From: Acidobacteriota bacterium
GTDB taxonomy: Bacteria; Acidobacteriota; Vicinamibacteria; Vicinamibacterales; 2-12-FULL-66-21
Direction: 5' to 3'
NCBI GenBank assembly: GCA_003222675.1
Contig: QHWT01000043.1
Coordinates: forward strand, 62,001 to 126,000
DNA length: 64,000 bases
Below, in pieces: positions 53,840 through 62,416 of this stretch (position 1 is its first letter; each line of letters opens with the position of its first letter). The notes beneath the pieces were generated by a model. That model did no database searches. It saw nothing but the letters and a program-made list of their open reading frames with translations, and was not told the origin of the DNA. The position numbers and the translations under genes were made by a program.

Positions 53840-54167
53840 CGCTGCGATTGGGGCGCGGGAAGGGCTCCGGCCGGCTGTCGCCGTTGCCGAGCAGGAGCCG
53901 TGCGAAGAACGATCGCTTCTGCGCCCGCGGCGGTGTGGTGCGTACCATCGAGTGCGCGGCGGACGCTGGGGCGCGAGGTGATGCGACTGTCGGGACCGCG
54001 ACCACCTCAGTCAATATCGATACGGATGCATTCCGCCGTTCCGGCGTCGCGGCCTGTCTGGATGAGACAGCCTGAACGGATTCGACCGGCGCCGTCGAGC
54101 GCAGGGCGAACCCTCCGCCAACCAGCAGGGCAGTAGTGCCCATCATGAGCAGCACGCGCGAGCGCAT
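53823..54167 (-). CDS. Single-pass membrane protein, unknown
   Basis: A 114-residue protein with one N-terminal helix (VLLMMGTTALLVGGGFAL) and a serine/proline/arginine-rich tail with no recognised motif (P-E-P-F-P-R-P-N-R-S near the end). The 3' overlap with the BON gene is unusual. Start ATG 54167. Moderately sure that it is coding. Confidence 0.45.
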   Translation of the reverse strand: MRSRVLLMMGTTALLVGGGFALRSTAPVESVQAVSSRQAATPERRNASVSILTEVVAVPTVASPRAPASAAHSMVRTTPPRAQKRSFFARLLLGNGDSRPEPFPRPNRSVSVKP

Positions 54168-54327
54168 ACGGCCGATTCTACCAGCGAAGGGCCTGCCTGC
54201 TTTCGCCCCGCCGGAGCTCTCGCGTACGTGAGGCGTCGGCTTGGCAACCCGCCTCTGCGCGAGAGCCAGACACCGCGAAGCGGCTGTCGTCGCCTGGCCG
54301 GCGCGATCGCATACATCAGGCGAAGGC

Positions 54328-54370
54328 TGGCGAAAAGTCCAGATATGGACTATCATCTCCACATATGGAC
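54328..54370 (+). promoter_or_regulatory. Promoter with tandem TCCA-N4-TGGA operators
   Basis: Two palindromes of the same type: gtcca-gata-tggac (54337-54350) and tcca-cata-tgga (54358-54369). Centres are ~20 bp apart, about two helical turns. The first lies in the spacer of a putative promoter (TGGCGA 54328-54333, 17 bp, TATCAT 54351-54356), the second covers the ATG of the antitoxin. This is what one expects for autorepression by the Xre-type antitoxin. Confidence 0.6.
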
Positions 54371-54811
54371 ACACGAGCCTCGCGTCTCCGCCGCGATTCC
54401 ATGCCCGCGATACCGGTCGCGCACCGGCCCGACCCGGCGGTCCGGCGCCGGATGTCGGGACCCGCGCTGGTCACATTTTTCAAAGTCGCGGAGGCGTGGG
54501 GTCTGAGTGTCGCAGATCAGCGCGCGCTGCTTGGCTGGCCGGCCGCGTCAACCTTCCACAAGTACAAAGGCGGAGAGCACGGCACGCTGGCGTTCGACAC
54601 GCTGACGCGCATCTCGCTGGTGCTCGGCATCTACAAGGCGCTGCAGGTGTTGTATCCGGATGTGACGCTCGCGGACGGCTGGGTCCGTCTCCCGAACACC
54701 AATCCGATCTTCGGGGGCCGGCCTGCCCTCACGTTGATGGTTGAGGGTGGCATCGACGGTCTGTTGCAGGTTCGTCGACTGCTCGACGCACGGCGCGGCG
54801 GACTGAGCTGA
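54365..54811 (+). CDS. Xre/MbcA/ParS-family antitoxin
   Basis: A 148-residue protein with a helix-turn-helix-like N-terminal part (VTFFKVAEAWGLSVADQRAL, L-G-W-P-A-A-S-T-F-H-K-Y-K-G) and a C-terminal MbcA/ParS/Xre antitoxin region (ISLVLGIYKALQVLYPD, then N-P-I-F-G-G-R-P-A-L-T-L-M). It ends four bases before the RES toxin gene. In RES-Xre modules this protein neutralises the toxin and represses its own promoter. Confidence 0.88.
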   Translation: MDTRASRLRRDSMPAIPVAHRPDPAVRRRMSGPALVTFFKVAEAWGLSVADQRALLGWPAASTFHKYKGGEHGTLAFDTLTRISLVLGIYKALQVLYPDVTLADGWVRLPNTNPIFGGRPALTLMVEGGIDGLLQVRRLLDARRGGLS

Positions 54812-54815
54812 ACGA

Positions 54816-55499
54816 ATGACCGCTCCGCCGACCGCGCGCATCAGCTGGCGCGATACGGCGCGTTTGGTGCCGAGCCGCTACCCCTCCGCCGGCTTGTTCG
54901 ATAAGGTGGCGTCAGCCGACGACCTGGAGCTCGTGATCGAGCTCGAAGCATGGACGAACGATCGCGTGAACACCGAGGTCGGTTTGGTTCACGCGGTGCC
55001 GCCGGAGGAGTGGATCGCAGGCAAGCCGATGTCGTCGGTGATCATGGCGGCGTTCTGTCATCCGAACCCGCTCGGCAGCCGCTTCTCGAGCCCGCAGCGT
55101 GGGGCATGGTACGCCGGCCGGCACCTCGACACGGCGATCGCCGAGTCGCTCTTTCACCGCGGCCGCGAACTGGAGGAAGTCGGCGTCACCGATGCGCGCA
55201 TGGAAATGCGGCTTTATCGCGCCGATTTCAGGAACACGTTTCACGATCTGCGCGGTGGGGATCCGTCGTTTGCACGTTTCCTCGATCCCGACTCCTACGC
55301 CGCATCGCAGGCGCTCGCCGCGCGACTGCTCGCCAGCGGATCGAATGGGCTGGTCTACCCATGCGTCCGTTCGGCTGGCGGCGAGTGCATCGCGTGTTTC
55401 CGTCCACCGCTGGTAGCGGGCGTGCGGACCGGCGGTCATTATGAATTCCGCTGGCAGGCGGACGCCGCTCCCCTGGTGCGCCGCATCGCGACCGGCTGA
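54816..55499 (+). CDS. RES-domain toxin (NAD-degrading type)
   Basis: A 227-residue RES protein: R-Y-P-S-A-G-L-F near the N-terminus, GRHLDTAIAESLFHR, and the S-N-G-L-V-Y-P-C-V-R-S-A-G-G-E-C-I-A-C-F-R-P region. The RES domain is named for conserved Arg, Glu and Ser; R, E and S are all in plausible places. Known members degrade NAD+ and cause growth arrest. Start ATG 54816, four bases after the antitoxin stop. The module could be a chromosomal stress or phage-defence unit. Confidence 0.88.
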   Translation: MTAPPTARISWRDTARLVPSRYPSAGLFDKVASADDLELVIELEAWTNDRVNTEVGLVHAVPPEEWIAGKPMSSVIMAAFCHPNPLGSRFSSPQRGAWYAGRHLDTAIAESLFHRGRELEEVGVTDARMEMRLYRADFRNTFHDLRGGDPSFARFLDPDSYAASQALAARLLASGSNGLVYPCVRSAGGECIACFRPPLVAGVRTGGHYEFRWQADAAPLVRRIATG

Positions 55500-55522
55500 T
55501 ACACTCGGTCGGGGGAACGCAC

Positions 55523-55783
55523 ATGCGTTGTGAGCACGTGAATCAGGTTCGTGACGTCCAGCCGCGCACGCCACAGGGATGCGAGGAGTGCCTGGCGATC
55601 GGCAGCCGCTGGGTCCATTTGCGATTGTGCCGCAGTTGCGGCCACGTAGGCTGCTGCGACTCGTCGCCGAACAAGCATGCGACGAAGCATTTCCACGCCA
55701 CGCACCATCCAATCATCACGTCATTCGAACCGGGTGAGGACTGGTCGTGGTGCTACGTGGATCAGGACGAGGTCGAGGTGTGA
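55523..55783 (+). CDS. UBP-type zinc-finger protein
   Basis: An 86-residue zf-UBP protein: C-E-H-V near the start, then C-E-E-C, L-C-R-S-C-G-H-V-G-C-C-D and H-A-T-K-H-F-H-A-T-H-H-P-I. All the Cys/His ligands of the ubiquitin-binding zinc finger fold are seen. Bacterial copies are common and do not act on ubiquitin; partner unknown. ATG 55523. Confidence 0.9.
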   Translation: MRCEHVNQVRDVQPRTPQGCEECLAIGSRWVHLRLCRSCGHVGCCDSSPNKHATKHFHATHHPIITSFEPGEDWSWCYVDQDEVEV

Positions 55784-55815
55784 TGATAAGGCGCGCGTGT
55801 GCGCGAGGGCTGCGA

Positions 55816-56100
55816 TTATCGGGCGATCACGACCTTCTCGTCGCGTCTGAGGAGTCCGAACTCGCGGCGCGCAACGGCCTCGATCGTTGCGGGGTCGTTC
55901 TTCAGCGCCTGCGCGCGTGCGCGAAGCCTTGCGTTCCCGGCGCGCAGCGAATCAATCTCCGCGGTGAGCGCGGCGCGGTCGTGGCGCGCGCGCACCGTCG
56001 CCGTCAATCCGCGGTCGCCCGCCAGCGCGTTCCCCAGCAGGATCGCCGCCGCGAAAATGATCAACAGCCGGCCGCCGCGCATGTCGCGTTGCTTCATCAT
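55816..56100 (-). CDS. FtsB/DivIC-like septum formation protein
   Basis: A 94-residue protein with a short N-terminal tail, one membrane helix (LLIIFAAAILLGNALAG) and a periplasmic coiled coil (LTAEIDSLRAGNARLRARAQ) ending with E-A-V-A-R-R-E-F-G-L-L-R-R-D-E-K-V-V, the usual FtsB/DivIC C-terminus. It takes part in the divisome. Alone here, without ftsL or eno beside it. Confidence 0.8.
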   Translation of the reverse strand: MMKQRDMRGGRLLIIFAAAILLGNALAGDRGLTATVRARHDRAALTAEIDSLRAGNARLRARAQALKNDPATIEAVARREFGLLRRDEKVVIAR

Positions 56101-56268
56101 CAGCTCGCGAAACTACCAGAAGGCGATCGAAAGTACAAGTTCTTTGTGACCACGGAAGGACACGGAAGAACGCGGATAAGAAGCGGTTTCCGTGTCACCC
56201 CGTGTACATCGGTGGTCGACTACGCTTCGATCGATATCAGCGGGTGCCGAGATCGAGGTGCGTTGCCG
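56101..56268. repeat. Degenerate cacgga-type repeat before the VanZ-like gene
   Basis: gaccacggaaggacacggaa and then gtttccgtgtcacc can pair; the same unit as ccacggatcccacggatccc at 60588-60615. No gene is supported here. Confidence 0.5.
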
Positions 56269-56649
56269 ATGCGCGATGTGCGGTTGTGGAAGTGGTGGGT
56301 CCTGGTGGTGTTGATCATCAGCGGACCCTGGTTCGGATTCGTGTCGCGGCCACAATGGCGCGACGTGAACTGGGTGCCGTTCGCCGATCCCGTGGACAAG
56401 CCCCGCGACCTTCTTCAGAACCTATTTCTCTTCGTGCCGTTCGGCTGGTCGTACGCATCTACGCGTCGGAACAGAGTCGCGCTCGCTGGCGCTCTCGCGC
56501 TCGCTCTGGCGATCTCGTCGATCGCGGAGTCCACCCAACTATTCAGCACCGAGCGGTATCCGTCGGCAACCGATGTTCTGATGGCGCTCTTCGGCACCGC
56601 GCTTGGATTCAGCGGCGCCTTTGCGTGGCGCAATCGAGAGCTGCCGTGA
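56269..56649 (+). CDS. VanZ-like membrane protein
   Basis: A 126-residue protein with four hydrophobic helices and the VanZ-family core: D-L-L-Q-N-L-F-L-F-V-P-F-G and E-S-T-Q-L-F-S-T-E-R-Y-P-S-A-T-D-V-L-M-A-L-F-G-T. VanZ proteins are small membrane proteins, one of which gives teicoplanin resistance; the role here is open. Start ATG 56269; the open frame continues upstream in repeat DNA. Confidence 0.85.
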   Translation: MRDVRLWKWWVLVVLIISGPWFGFVSRPQWRDVNWVPFADPVDKPRDLLQNLFLFVPFGWSYASTRRNRVALAGALALALAISSIAESTQLFSTERYPSATDVLMALFGTALGFSGAFAWRNRELP

Positions 56650-57038
56650 CGAGCGTCACTCGAGCTTGAGGCCTTCGAGCGGCGCGACAGGCGTACTTGA
56701 CGCCGGGGACCTGGCGACAGGGCGGCGACGAATCAGCTCCAGTCGGCGCGTTGTTCAGCGAGCACGCCTTGGACGGTATTCGCACGAAATTGGTTGGCGG
56801 AGGATTGACGTCGGCCAAGCCACCTCCGAGGGGTTGGTTAGGGCGATTGCCCGTCGGGGCTTGGACGTGCCGTCCAATCCGGTCAACCGAAGGACCCGAG
56901 AGCGTATGGAAGGGCATTGCGCCGGCATGCCGGTTATGGTACAACCCGCACCGGCAACTGAGATATCAGTCTGCCGGCCCCTATCGCACCTTCAGGTCAG
57001 ACAACGGTCCCGCGTCTCGACCCTTCAGGAGGCTGGAC
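56650..57038 (+). promoter_or_regulatory. 389-bp leader region of the TonB-dependent receptor gene
   Basis: No convincing gene in either strand. Near the gene the DNA contains a tatggtacaac stretch and an aggagg ribosome site (57027-57032) just before the ATG at 57039. Inverted segments such as ggaggattgacgtcggcc and ggccaagccacctccg near 56800 may make a leader hairpin. Confidence 0.4.
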
Positions 57039-60000
57039 ATGTCCGTTCGCCGAATCCCCTGGGTAATGGGCGTACTCCTCTTACTTCCCGCGCTCCTGCT
57101 CGCGCAGAGCTTCAACGGCGCGATCACCGGCGTGGTCCGCGACAGCTCCCACGCGGTGGTCCCTGACGCCGCGCTGACGCTGCGAAACGTCGCGACGGAT
57201 CAGACGGTCGCCGCGACGGTCTCGGGATCTGACGGCGAGTATTCGTTCCGGAACCTCGCACCCGCCAAGTACGAAGTCACCGCGACGAAGGCGGGCTTCC
57301 GGCAGGTGATTTTGCCCAACATCGACGTGACGCTCAGTTCCGTGCAGCGCGTCGAGATCGAGTTGCCGGTCGGCGCACAGAGCGAGCGCGTCGAGGTCGT
57401 CGGCGGTTCCTCGGTGCTCAGCACGAGCGGCACGCAGGAACACGGCATCTCCCCCGAGACCCTGCAGGAACTGCCGCTGCTCATGAATAGCGGTCCGCGT
57501 GCAGCTGCAAGCTTTGCGATCCTCATGCCCGGCGTCAGCACAGGCGGACGCGCGAACGCGTTCGACGCGCGGATCAATGGAGGCCTGCAGTCTGGCGACG
57601 AGGCGACTGTCGACGGCGTCAGCATGCAGCAGGGCTTCATGAGCCAGGGCGGCATGGTGTCGATCTTCCAGGACTTCCCGATGTCGCCGGACATGGTGAG
57701 CGAAGTGAAGGTTCTCACGTCGAACTATGCCCCTGAATATGGGAACTCGCTCTCGGGGCAGATCATGGCGGTCACCAAGTCGGGCGGCAGCACCTTCCAT
57801 GGGGCCGTGTTCGACTTCCATCGCGACAATTCGCTGAGCGCGAGGCAGTGGGGCGCCGCTGAGGCGAGTCCGTTCAACAGGAACAATTACGGGGCGAATA
57901 TCGGCGGTCCCGTAAAGGTGCCCGTGCTCTGGTCCGATCGGATGAAGAGCTACTTCTACTTCAACTACGAAGGGTATCGACAGGTCGGAGGCGCGAACCA
58001 GCCGACGTTGTCAATCCCATCGCTCGCCGAGCGGAACGGCGACTTCAGAGACTGGCGGGATTCCGCCGGAAACCTGATTCCGATCTACGACCCCTCGACG
58101 ATCAGGCCCGACGGGCAGGGCGGATTCCTCAAAGATCCGTTCATGGGATGTGATGGAAATACTCCGAATGTTATTTGCCCAACGCGCATCGACCCGACCG
58201 TGAAGGCATGGCTGGCCGCGCTGCCACAGCCGACGAGCGGCGGTCCGCTCAACAATTTCCTGGGACCCGCGATCCCCGACACGATTCTGGGCAACTCGGA
58301 CTACTACATGGGGCGCTACGATCTGCAGATCGGCAACAAGGATCATGCGTTCCTGAGCATCTGGCATCAGCGTGCGCCCGCGAAATTCGTCTCTACGCTC
58401 CCGCAGCCGATTGCCAACGAAACGTATTCCGATCCGCAGAACTCGTGGGTCAGCCGGTTCAACTACGACCGTGCGTTCTCCTCGACGCTCCTGAATCACA
58501 TGTCGATGGGATATTTGAATCGGAACGAGGGGTACGGTTCCGTCAACGCGAAATTCGTGGACGACTTTGCAAAAATCGCCGGCGTTGCGGGGCACAACGT
58601 GCCGCCGCAATTCCAGTTCAGTGACGGATTCACGCAACTCGGACAGAACGCGGGCGTCAACGTCGGCAACATCACGACTCGTCCGACGTTCATCATCAAC
58701 GACCTGGTGACGTGGACCCGCAATAGGCACACGTTGAAGTTCGGGATGGAGTACCGCAAGATCATGGGGAACCTCCATGCGAACACCAATCAGGCCGGCA
58801 CCTTCAACTTCGGTCGCGGCGCGACGGGCCTCCTCGGGATCAACAGCGGCAGCCCCGTCGCCAGTTTCCTGTTGGGCGCCGTCGATAATGGCAACGTTGC
58901 CTTCCGGTCCGTTGACTCGTGGTATGCCCGACAGCACGCGTGGGTCCTTCACGCTGGCGACACGTGGCGCGCGAATGAGAAACTGACCCTCGACTACGGC
59001 CTGCGGTGGGACTATTTCTCGCCGTCGAGCGAGAAATACGATCACTCGTCTTTCTTCGATCCTGTGGGCGCCAACCCGGGCGCGGGTGGCCGTCCGGGGC
59101 GCCTGGCATTCGCCGGCACGGGTTACGGCGAGGCGAGCTACGGCGCCCGTTACCCCGAAAAGGCGTGGTACGGCGGCTACGCGCCGAGACTCGGCGCCGT
59201 CTACTCGCTGAATGACAAGACGGTGGTTCGAGGCGGCTACGGGATTTTCTACACTCAGGCGTTCTATCCCGGCTGGGGCGGGGGCATCGGGCTGGATGGG
59301 TTCTCAGCGAACCCGTCGTTTTCGAGCACTCTGGGTGGGATTCAACCAGCCTTCCTGCTGTCGCAGGGTTTCCCCCAGAACTTCCAGTCGCCTCCAACCA
59401 TCCAATCCGATTTCCAAAACGGACAGGGCATCCTGTACCGGCCGCTCGACGCCAACAAGCGGTCCTATTCGCACCAGTGGAATATCACCGTCGAACGCGA
59501 GCTGCTCAAGAACATCTCGTTGAGCGTCGCGTATGTCGGGACCGCCGGACGCCGGTTGCCGTCGAGCATCGACGCCGACAATGCGATCGATCCGAAGTTC
59601 CTCTCGATGGGCAGCGCGCTCTATGACGAGTTCCAGCCGGGTATGACGAGCCTGGACGGCGTGGCGCTTCCCTATGCCGGCTGGGTCGAGCAGATGACCG
59701 GCTGCGCGCCGTCAGTGGCGCAGGCGCTCAGACCGTTCCCGCAGTACTGCGACAGTCTCGCGGGCCTGAACCAGAATCGCGGCGAGTCGCAGTACCATTC
59801 GCTGCAGACGAAACTGGAACGGCGATTTACGAATGGCTTCTACGCGCTCGTCTCGTACACGCTCTCGCGGACGGTGTCGAACGGCTCGGACAACACGCAG
59901 AACGAAGCGACGACGTGGAGCGGGGCGCACGGCGTGATCTCTCCGTTCGAAAAGAGTCGAACGAAGGCCGTCACCATGGACGATTCGCCGCACGTGTTGT

Positions 60001-60587
60001 CGGCAGCCTTCGTCTACGAGCTGCCTGTCGGATCCGGGAAGAAGTATCTGAACCAGGCCGGCGCGGCCAATGTGTTGCTTGGCGGCTGGCAGGTCAGCAC
60101 GATTTTCCGGTATTCGTCGGGGCTGCCGTTCTTCTTCCGTGTGAACGGAACGGCGTGCAACGTGCCGGGCCAGTTCCGGGCTGGATGCATCCCTGCGATC
60201 GTCAAGCCCGACGCAGTCTTCGCGCAAGATAAAGGCAGCTACGATCCGAACGCGGGGCCGCTGTTCAACAGAGATGCGTTCGAGCCCTTGTCGGCGTTCA
60301 ACTTCTATTTCGGTCGCGGCAACCGTATCGAAGAAAACGCCCGCGGGTTCGCATACCGCAATCAGGACCTGTCGTTCATCAAGAACACCAGACTGCCGGG
60401 CGGCAGGAACGTGCAATTGAGGCTGGAGCTGTTCAACATGTGGAACTGGCACGTGTTCGGCTCGAGTGGGTTCGACGCCTCAACGGGTGCCTTCGACGTC
60501 GACCTGTCAAGCCCGACGTTCGGCAAGTGGAAGGGAGGCGTGAGCGACCCGAGGAGCATCCAGATTGCGGCGCGGATTGAGTTCTAA
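57039..60587 (+). CDS. Oar-like TonB-dependent outer-membrane receptor
   Basis: A 1182-residue protein. It has a signal peptide (VMGVLLLLPALLLAQ), then a carboxypeptidase-regulatory-like domain (SFNGAITGVVRDSSHAVVPDA to about residue 105), a plug domain with D-A-R-I-N-G-G and V-D-G-V-S-M-Q-Q-G, and a long beta-barrel (N-R-N-N-Y-G-A-N-I-G-G-P; R-G-G-Y-G-I-F-Y; closing I-A-A-R-I-E-F, ending in aromatic F). Such Oar-like receptors are expanded in Acidobacteriota and import or secrete unknown ligands, probably glycans or peptides. Start ATG 57039, supported by aggagg. The paired TPR genes follow. Confidence 0.93.
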   Translation: MSVRRIPWVMGVLLLLPALLLAQSFNGAITGVVRDSSHAVVPDAALTLRNVATDQTVAATVSGSDGEYSFRNLAPAKYEVTATKAGFRQVILPNIDVTLSSVQRVEIELPVGAQSERVEVVGGSSVLSTSGTQEHGISPETLQELPLLMNSGPRAAASFAILMPGVSTGGRANAFDARINGGLQSGDEATVDGVSMQQGFMSQGGMVSIFQDFPMSPDMVSEVKVLTSNYAPEYGNSLSGQIMAVTKSGGSTFHGAVFDFHRDNSLSARQWGAAEASPFNRNNYGANIGGPVKVPVLWSDRMKSYFYFNYEGYRQVGGANQPTLSIPSLAERNGDFRDWRDSAGNLIPIYDPSTIRPDGQGGFLKDPFMGCDGNTPNVICPTRIDPTVKAWLAALPQPTSGGPLNNFLGPAIPDTILGNSDYYMGRYDLQIGNKDHAFLSIWHQRAPAKFVSTLPQPIANETYSDPQNSWVSRFNYDRAFSSTLLNHMSMGYLNRNEGYGSVNAKFVDDFAKIAGVAGHNVPPQFQFSDGFTQLGQNAGVNVGNITTRPTFIINDLVTWTRNRHTLKFGMEYRKIMGNLHANTNQAGTFNFGRGATGLLGINSGSPVASFLLGAVDNGNVAFRSVDSWYARQHAWVLHAGDTWRANEKLTLDYGLRWDYFSPSSEKYDHSSFFDPVGANPGAGGRPGRLAFAGTGYGEASYGARYPEKAWYGGYAPRLGAVYSLNDKTVVRGGYGIFYTQAFYPGWGGGIGLDGFSANPSFSSTLGGIQPAFLLSQGFPQNFQSPPTIQSDFQNGQGILYRPLDANKRSYSHQWNITVERELLKNISLSVAYVGTAGRRLPSSIDADNAIDPKFLSMGSALYDEFQPGMTSLDGVALPYAGWVEQMTGCAPSVAQALRPFPQYCDSLAGLNQNRGESQYHSLQTKLERRFTNGFYALVSYTLSRTVSNGSDNTQNEATTWSGAHGVISPFEKSRTKAVTMDDSPHVLSAAFVYELPVGSGKKYLNQAGAANVLLGGWQVSTIFRYSSGLPFFFRVNGTACNVPGQFRAGCIPAIVKPDAVFAQDKGSYDPNAGPLFNRDAFEPLSAFNFYFGRGNRIEENARGFAYRNQDLSFIKNTRLPGGRNVQLRLELFNMWNWHVFGSSGFDASTGAFDVDLSSPTFGKWKGGVSDPRSIQIAARIEF

Positions 60588-60637
60588 CCACGGATCCCAC
60601 GGATCCCACGGATGAAGAGCTTCTAGCGCTTCCGAGT
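60588..60637. repeat. Short ggatcccac tandem
   Basis: ccacggatcccacggatccc acggatg, a short tandem after the receptor stop codon. Same family as near 56135. Confidence 0.5.
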
Positions 60638-60671
60638 CTCGTGGCTTCCAGCCTAAACTGGAAGCCACGAG
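60638..60671. repeat. Dispersed palindromic repeat, copy 4 (perfect 14-bp hairpin)
   Basis: ctcgtggcttccag + cctaaa + ctggaagccacgag: a perfect 14-bp stem and 6-base loop between the receptor and the first TPR gene. The outer arm tcgtggcttcc is shared with copies at 6895, 8450 and 51956; the inner bases differ. It could act as terminator or attenuator between the two genes. Confidence 0.85.
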
Positions 60672-60679
60672 CAGCTCCT

Positions 60680-62416
60680 ATGGATGCGCGGCTTCGCTCC
60701 ACGGTCACTCTCCTCCTCGTTCTGCTGACGACAATCCTTGTTGGCGCGCAGGATCTGGCGCCTGCAGTCGCGGAACGCTTCTCCCAGGGCGTTGCCGATC
60801 TCAAGGCTGGTCAGCTCGATACCGCCGAAGCGGCATTCCGCGAGGTCCTCCGCTCGGGCGGCGAGCGCGCATTCGTCCATCACAATCTCGGCCTCGTCCT
60901 GCGTGAGCGCGGCCGTGACGCCGACGCGCTCAGCGAATTTCGCGCGGCAGTGAAGCTGGACCCGTCGTTCGGACCGGCGCGGCTGCTCGCCGGCACGACC
61001 CTGCTGGCGCTCAAGCGCGTCCGCGAAGCGCGATCGGAGCTCGAGAGCGCGGTCCGCCTGATGCCGCGCGAAGTCGCGGCGCATCTCCAGCTCGCCGAGG
61101 CGTGCCAGCGTCTCGCCGACCGCGCATGCGTCGCGGACACGTATGGCCGCGTCGTCCAGCTTGCGCCTGCCGACCCGGAATATGTCTACCGGCTCGGCTC
61201 GGCATATTTGAGTCTCTCCGAGTGGGCGCACGAACGCCTCGCGAAGGTCGCTCCAGATTCCGCCCGCGTGCAACAGGCTCTCGGCCGCGAGTACATGCGC
61301 CAGGGGCAGACCGATCGCGCCGTGGACGCCTTGCACCGCGGCGTCGAGGCGGATCCAACACTGCCGGATCTTCATTTGATGCTCGCCCGGATTCATTTCG
61401 ACGCCGGACGGCTGGAGGATGCATCGCACGAGATCGCAGGGGAACTGGCCCTCGTTCCTTTCAGCAAGGACGCGCTCCAGCTGAAGGATCGGATAGAAGC
61501 GGAGCGCAATCCGGCACCGGTCAAAATTTCTGACCCTCTCCTGTCGCCATCGTCAACGGCGCTGTCCTCATCTGATCGACGGGAAATTGACGCGGCAATC
61601 GGCGCGCGAGACTGGGAGCGTGCCGAGCGGCTCCTGGCGAACCAGATTGAGCGCCAGCCGGCCGGGCAGTCGCGGGACTTGCTCATCCTCATCGCGCGCG
61701 TGTTCTTTCTCGACGGAAAACCGCTGAACACGGCCGTCGCCCTCAAGAAAGCGGATGCGATAGCGCCGCTCGATCGCGACGCGCGCTTCACGCTTGCGCT
61801 TGCCTACGTGCGCCTCGGCCGCGCCGACTGGGCCAGACCCGAGCTCGAAAAACTGGTCCAATCAGATCCGAACAGCGCCGAGTGCCGGTACTGGCTTGGA
61901 CGCCTCGACTACGACGCCGGGCAATATGCCGCCGCGATCGCGCGTTTCAACGAAGCACTGGCGCGTGACGCGACGTTCATGCGGGCGCACGACAACCTGG
62001 GACTCTGCTACGAAGCCCTCAACGACGCCGACCAGGCGATCGTGCACTATCGCGAGGCGATTCGCCTGAACCGCGAGGCACAGACGAAGTCACCGTGGCC
62101 GCCAACGAATCTCGGCATCCTGCTCGGTCAACGCGGGGCGCTCGAGGAAGCCGGCGCGCTGTTGCGTGAAGCGCTTGGCTACGACGACAACTTCGCGAAC
62201 GCGCACTACCAACTGGGGAAACTTCTGGAGCAGCAAGGGCAGACCGAGCAGGCAATAGCGGCGCTCAAGCGCGCCGTCGCGCTCGATCCGACCTACCCGG
62301 AGCCTCATTACGTCCTCGCGCGCATCTATCGCCGCCTGGGTCAGACGGCGCAAGCCGATGAAGCGCTCGCGACGTTCTTACGTCTTCGCGCGGCGCGCGA
62401 TGAGAAGCCGCGATGA
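60680..62416 (+). CDS. Secreted TPR-repeat protein 1
   Basis: A 578-residue protein with an N-terminal signal (VTLLLVLLTTILVGAQ) and two blocks of tetratricopeptide repeats (residues about 30-270 and 330-570; helix pairs like AEAAFREVLRSGGERAFVHH and ALKRAVALDPTYPEPHYVLA). In Acidobacteriota such TPR proteins accompany Oar-like receptors and CRTAC1 proteins. ATG 60680; the GTG start at 60641 lies in the hairpin repeat and is less likely. The stop overlaps the next start (ATGA). Confidence 0.85.
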   Translation: MDARLRSTVTLLLVLLTTILVGAQDLAPAVAERFSQGVADLKAGQLDTAEAAFREVLRSGGERAFVHHNLGLVLRERGRDADALSEFRAAVKLDPSFGPARLLAGTTLLALKRVREARSELESAVRLMPREVAAHLQLAEACQRLADRACVADTYGRVVQLAPADPEYVYRLGSAYLSLSEWAHERLAKVAPDSARVQQALGREYMRQGQTDRAVDALHRGVEADPTLPDLHLMLARIHFDAGRLEDASHEIAGELALVPFSKDALQLKDRIEAERNPAPVKISDPLLSPSSTALSSSDRREIDAAIGARDWERAERLLANQIERQPAGQSRDLLILIARVFFLDGKPLNTAVALKKADAIAPLDRDARFTLALAYVRLGRADWARPELEKLVQSDPNSAECRYWLGRLDYDAGQYAAAIARFNEALARDATFMRAHDNLGLCYEALNDADQAIVHYREAIRLNREAQTKSPWPPTNLGILLGQRGALEEAGALLREALGYDDNFANAHYQLGKLLEQQGQTEQAIAALKRAVALDPTYPEPHYVLARIYRRLGQTAQADEALATFLRLRAARDEKPR

